Assembly (NCBI GenBank): GCA_003645825.1
Contig: QNCQ01000056.1
Location: forward strand, 1 to 9,576
Direction of reading: 5' to 3'
Source: Fidelibacterota bacterium
GTDB taxonomy: Bacteria > Fidelibacterota > UBA2242 > B5-G15
DNA: 9,576 nt
A model generated the notes under the pieces. It was not told the DNA's origin and ran no database searches. It saw only the letters and a list, made by a program, of their open reading frames with translations. Below, piece by piece: positions 7,054 through 9,576 of the stretch; the first letter of the stretch is position 1; each line of letters begins with the position of its first letter. The position numbers and the translations under genes were made by a program.

Positions 7054-8445
7054 CTATGTCAGTACATACTCAGACATAAATTCCGGAATCTCTACCTCCC
7101 AGCCGAACACAGCCTGAATCCTGGACGCCAGAGCCTCCGATTGGGGCTTCTCTCCGTGGATAATAAAAACTTTCCTTGGGGCCCTATGAAAGTTCGATAA
7201 CCATGCAAGGATCTCATTGTAATCTGCATGAGCAGAAAATCCGGTTATATTCTCAATCTTTGCCCTAACCGGCACATGTTTACCATGAATTTTTATCGAT
7301 TCTGCCCCCTCAAGTATAGCCCTTCCACGAGTTCCCTCTGCCTGATATCCTATAAAAAGAACAGTATTCTTCTCTGATGGCAAAAGTCTCTCGAGGTGAT
7401 GTAGAATCCTGCCCCCCGTTACCATCCCACTAGCAGAGATTATAATTGCTTTCTCCTTGACCTTATTAAGAGAAACAGATTGCTCCCTCGTCTTCATAAA
7501 CCGAAGATGGGTGGTGCTAAATATATCCTCACCCTCTATTTTCAACTTCTTTGATTCGAGGTCATAGTCCTCAAAGTGTTTCTTAAAAATCTCTGTCGCC
7601 TCTATAGCCATCGGACTATCCACATACACAGGCAGAACCGGAATCCTACCCTCTTTTTCGAGCTCTCTGAGGTAAAAAAGAATTGTTTGCGTCCTCCCTA
7701 CAGCAAATGATGGGATAACCAGCACTCCTCCCCGTTCAACACTCTCGTTCACAACTTTTGCCAGCTCATCTTTTACACTATTATCTTCATGCAATCTATC
7801 CCCGTAAGTAGATTCAATAACAAGGTAATCCACATTATACACAGTATGAGGATCTCTTAAAATCGGTTGCGATGGTCTACCGAGATCCCCTGTAAAAAGT
7901 ATTCTCTTTTCCTCACCGCCTACACTCACCCTTATATCCGCAAAAGCAGATCCAAGGATATGTCCTGCATCTCTAAAAGTAAGGGTCATATTTGCAGTAA
8001 GAGATATCCTTTCACCATAAGGAAGCCCCTCAAAAAGCTCAAGAGAAGCCTGAGCATCTTCAATTGTATAGAGGGGAAGTGCCGGTTTGTGTTTGGAAAA
8101 TCTTTTAAAGTTCGCATACTCAGCATCTTCTTCTTGCAAATGGGCAGAATCGATTAACATTATCTTACATAAATCAGTTGTAGTTGGTGTTGCTATTATT
8201 TTGTTTCTATACCCATATTTCACTAATCGAGGAATATAACCAGAGTGGTCTATATGAGCATGAGTAAGAATTATCGCATCGATCTCCTCAAGGGGAATCG
8301 GAAAAGCTTCCCAATTCATAAGCCTCAATCTTTTTAGCCCCTGAAACATCCCACAGTCAATCAGAAATTTCTTTCCATCCAGTTCAAGTAGAGTTTTTGA
8401 ACCGGTAACTGTGCCTGTAGCACCCATAAATTTAATCCTAACCAT
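7054..8445 (-). CDS. Beta-CASP metallo-beta-lactamase RNase-like protein
   Basis: This 463-aa protein belongs to the beta-CASP/RMMBL branch of the metallo-beta-lactamase fold, which includes CPSF73/Ysh1-like nucleases and bacterial homologues such as TTHA0252. These are zinc-dependent and act on RNA as endo- or 5' exonucleases. The metal motifs are complete: D30 in FLIDCG, H62-A-H64-I-D66-H67 in THAHIDHSG, H162 in DAGHILGSA and D187 in FTGDLG. The beta-CASP motifs are also present: motif A E211 in ESTYGDR, motif B H406 in GFSAHADY and motif C H430 in IIHGEK. The beta-CASP insert spans roughly 210-360. No signal peptide is seen, so it should be cytoplasmic. An AGGA 9 nt before the ATG supports the start. 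It follows the secreted-protein gene by 16 nt, implying cotranscription. Whether its substrate is mRNA, rRNA or another nucleic acid cannot be told from sequence. Confidence 0.93.
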   Translation of the reverse strand: MVRIKFMGATGTVTGSKTLLELDGKKFLIDCGMFQGLKRLRLMNWEAFPIPLEEIDAIILTHAHIDHSGYIPRLVKYGYRNKIIATPTTTDLCKIMLIDSAHLQEEDAEYANFKRFSKHKPALPLYTIEDAQASLELFEGLPYGERISLTANMTLTFRDAGHILGSAFADIRVSVGGEEKRILFTGDLGRPSQPILRDPHTVYNVDYLVIESTYGDRLHEDNSVKDELAKVVNESVERGGVLVIPSFAVGRTQTILFYLRELEKEGRIPVLPVYVDSPMAIEATEIFKKHFEDYDLESKKLKIEGEDIFSTTHLRFMKTREQSVSLNKVKEKAIIISASGMVTGGRILHHLERLLPSEKNTVLFIGYQAEGTRGRAILEGAESIKIHGKHVPVRAKIENITGFSAHADYNEILAWLSNFHRAPRKVFIIHGEKPQSEALASRIQAVFGWEVEIPEFMSEYVLT

Positions 8446-8461
8446 AACTCCCCATCCTGTA

Positions 8462-9576
8462 TTATTTTAAGAAAAGAAGCTTTCTTGTTATCCTCTTTCT
8501 TCCTGCATCTACCACGAGCAGATATTCCCCACTCCCGGCCGGTTTCCCACTCTCCGTAAAGCCATTCCATATAATTTCATAACTGCCAGCGCTTTTCCTG
8601 ACAGGAGTCAGCGTCTTTACTCTCCTGCCCAGAATATCATAAACATACGCAACAGGATCAAACTCATAGGTAGTATAAAGCTCAAATCTTATCATACTAT
8701 TAAACGGATTTGGATAGCCATCGCTCAGAAAAAGTTCTCTCGGCTGCACACTCTTCACTGGCTCCACACCGGTACACGGAAAACCAAAATAAAGGGCAAT
8801 ACGCTGGAGTACCAGTCTCCTATTCACTTCACCAACAATGGTCTCCCACGGAATCCCAAAATATACAAGTTTTCCTTCTCTTTCCCCGCCGGGGAACAAA
8901 CCTTCATACTGTATCCCGCAAACCGTATCTGAACTGCCATATTTCAAACACGCAATAGAACCATTTACAGGTTTTATCACATCGGGATAATCCTCTTCAT
9001 ATATCCCATGCCTTCCGTCATCATACGTAAAAACCAAACCTTCGAAAATAGTTCCTTCAAGACCAGTCACAGAATAAATCCCTGCATCATCAGCAATATA
9101 AGAAGCCTTGAGAAAATTGTGAAAGAAGCCCTTATCGGAAGCATCTCCTTTGTTATCAAGATCCCACCCTACCTCCGAGCCAGAAACAAAAAGTTGTCCC
9201 CCTTTTTTCAAGTACTCCACCACTCTATTTTGTTCTTGCACCGAGAAGGTTTCATCCTGCGTACTCTCATCACCAAGTATCCAGAATACCGCTTTATAAT
9301 CCCCAAGACTCACAGCCCCTGACTCAATCATCTCATTGGCTACAGTTTCAAAAGGAATACCAAGCCAGGCCAACGTTTCTCCCATCCACATAGCAAAGGG
9401 ATGGTACGGCAACGGCCAACTCCCTGTTCCAGAAAATCTGTCAAACCCATCAACTATCAAAATCTTGTCCTTACTACCTTCTCCATATCTGTATACCCCA
9501 TATACATCAGACTGAAGGCTCAGGATAATCTCATCCGAAGACTCAGCATTGGCACTATAAACCTTTACAAAACAGG
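8462..9576 (-). CDS. Secreted protein with amidotransferase-like fold and C-terminal sorting domain (5' end outside window)
   Basis: The frame is open to the window edge, giving 370 visible residues. The TTG at 9460 is internal, because the coding sequence continues upstream through VKVYSANAE and VYGVYRYGEG. Visible residues about 36-270 look like a class I amidotransferase-like alpha/beta domain (KILIVDGFDRFSG, then KAVFWILGDES, EYLKKGGQLFVSG and KLVYFGIPWETI). This domain occurs in large secreted proteins annotated as xanthan-lyase- or golvesin-like. I do not see a convincing catalytic Cys-His-Glu set, so it may be binding or structural. Residues about 280-370 form the C-terminal sorting domain / FlgD Ig-like module, with YPNPFN (287-292), YDILGRRVKTL, IWNGFTESGKPAGSGEYL and a basic RKRITRKLLFLK end. 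In type IX secretion such domains direct export and surface attachment. The signal peptide would be in the missing N-terminus. The gene is 16 nt upstream of the RNase-like gene. Confidence 0.85.
   Translation of the reverse strand, partial: CFVKVYSANAESSDEIILSLQSDVYGVYRYGEGSKDKILIVDGFDRFSGTGSWPLPYHPFAMWMGETLAWLGIPFETVANEMIESGAVSLGDYKAVFWILGDESTQDETFSVQEQNRVVEYLKKGGQLFVSGSEVGWDLDNKGDASDKGFFHNFLKASYIADDAGIYSVTGLEGTIFEGLVFTYDDGRHGIYEEDYPDVIKPVNGSIACLKYGSSDTVCGIQYEGLFPGGEREGKLVYFGIPWETIVGEVNRRLVLQRIALYFGFPCTGVEPVKSVQPRELFLSDGYPNPFNSMIRFELYTTYEFDPVAYVYDILGRRVKTLTPVRKSAGSYEIIWNGFTESGKPAGSGEYLLVVDAGRKRITRKLLFLK

Noticed and set aside
6839..7054. 71-aa minus-strand ORF starting with a GTG that overlaps the RNase-like gene's stop by one base
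   Set aside because: No ribosome site is seen, it has no lysine although neighbours are lysine-rich, and its hydrophobicity looks like the complement of the hydrophilic frame opposite. It is kept only as part of the stop-poor finding.
6931..7200. 89-aa plus-strand ORF running into the RNase-like gene
   Set aside because: More than half is antisense to a well-supported gene, and the purine-rich AAGGAG upstream is too far from the ATG to act as its ribosome site.
8361..8570. 69-aa minus-strand ORF bridging the secreted-protein and RNase-like genes
   Set aside because: It overlaps both well-supported genes in another frame and has no family features.
9458..9460. TTG at 9460 as the start of the right-end secreted protein
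   Set aside because: The same frame stays open and protein-like to the window edge, so the gene begins outside and the TTG encodes an internal leucine.

Overview
The window is a bacterial chromosomal segment in which every convincing gene lies on the minus strand, so it is transcribed from right to left. It looks like conserved core genome rather than a mobile or defence region. I saw no tRNA, rRNA, CRISPR array, transposase or integrase. The taxon is suggested, not proven, by three things: a C-terminal YPNPFN sorting domain at the right end (type IX secretion type), a membrane protein combining a von Willebrand A (VWA) domain with an amidotransferase-like domain at the left end, and moderately AT-rich, Lys/Glu-rich genes. 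Together they fit the Bacteroidota/FCB superphylum and related candidate phyla. This is inference from gene content, since no database search was possible.

Layout in the direction of transcription. (1) 9576-8462: 3' part of a secreted protein with a glutamine-amidotransferase-like fold and a C-terminal sorting domain; its start lies outside the window. (2) 8445-7054: a beta-CASP metallo-beta-lactamase RNase-like protein, 16 nt downstream of gene 1 and probably cotranscribed with it. (3) 7053-6754: a 300-nt gap without a recognised gene but with unusually few stop codons. (4) 6753-6076: cytidylate kinase (cmk). (5) 6069-4126: ribosomal protein S1 (rpsA) with six S1 domains, 6 nt after cmk, followed by a strong intrinsic terminator. 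(6) 4055-3039: a YbbR/CdaR-like membrane-anchored protein whose start codon directly abuts the terminator T-tract. (7) 3042-2035: tsaD, overlapping ybbR by 4 nt (ATGA). (8) 2034-1: a VWA membrane protein starting immediately after the tsaD stop codon, with its 3' end outside the window.

The genes therefore form at least three transcriptional blocks: secreted protein plus RNase-like protein; cmk-rpsA, a widespread pairing; and ybbR-tsaD-VWA, which is tightly coupled. The middle part concerns RNA and translation (S1, CMP kinase, t6A tRNA modification, a probable RNase). The two ends are envelope or secreted proteins.

The least ordinary points are the terminator/start junction before ybbR, which may also hold a promoter for a leaderless mRNA, the zero-gap same-frame tsaD/VWA junction, and the unexplained stop-poor gap upstream of cmk. 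I found no clear evidence of a new multi-gene system.
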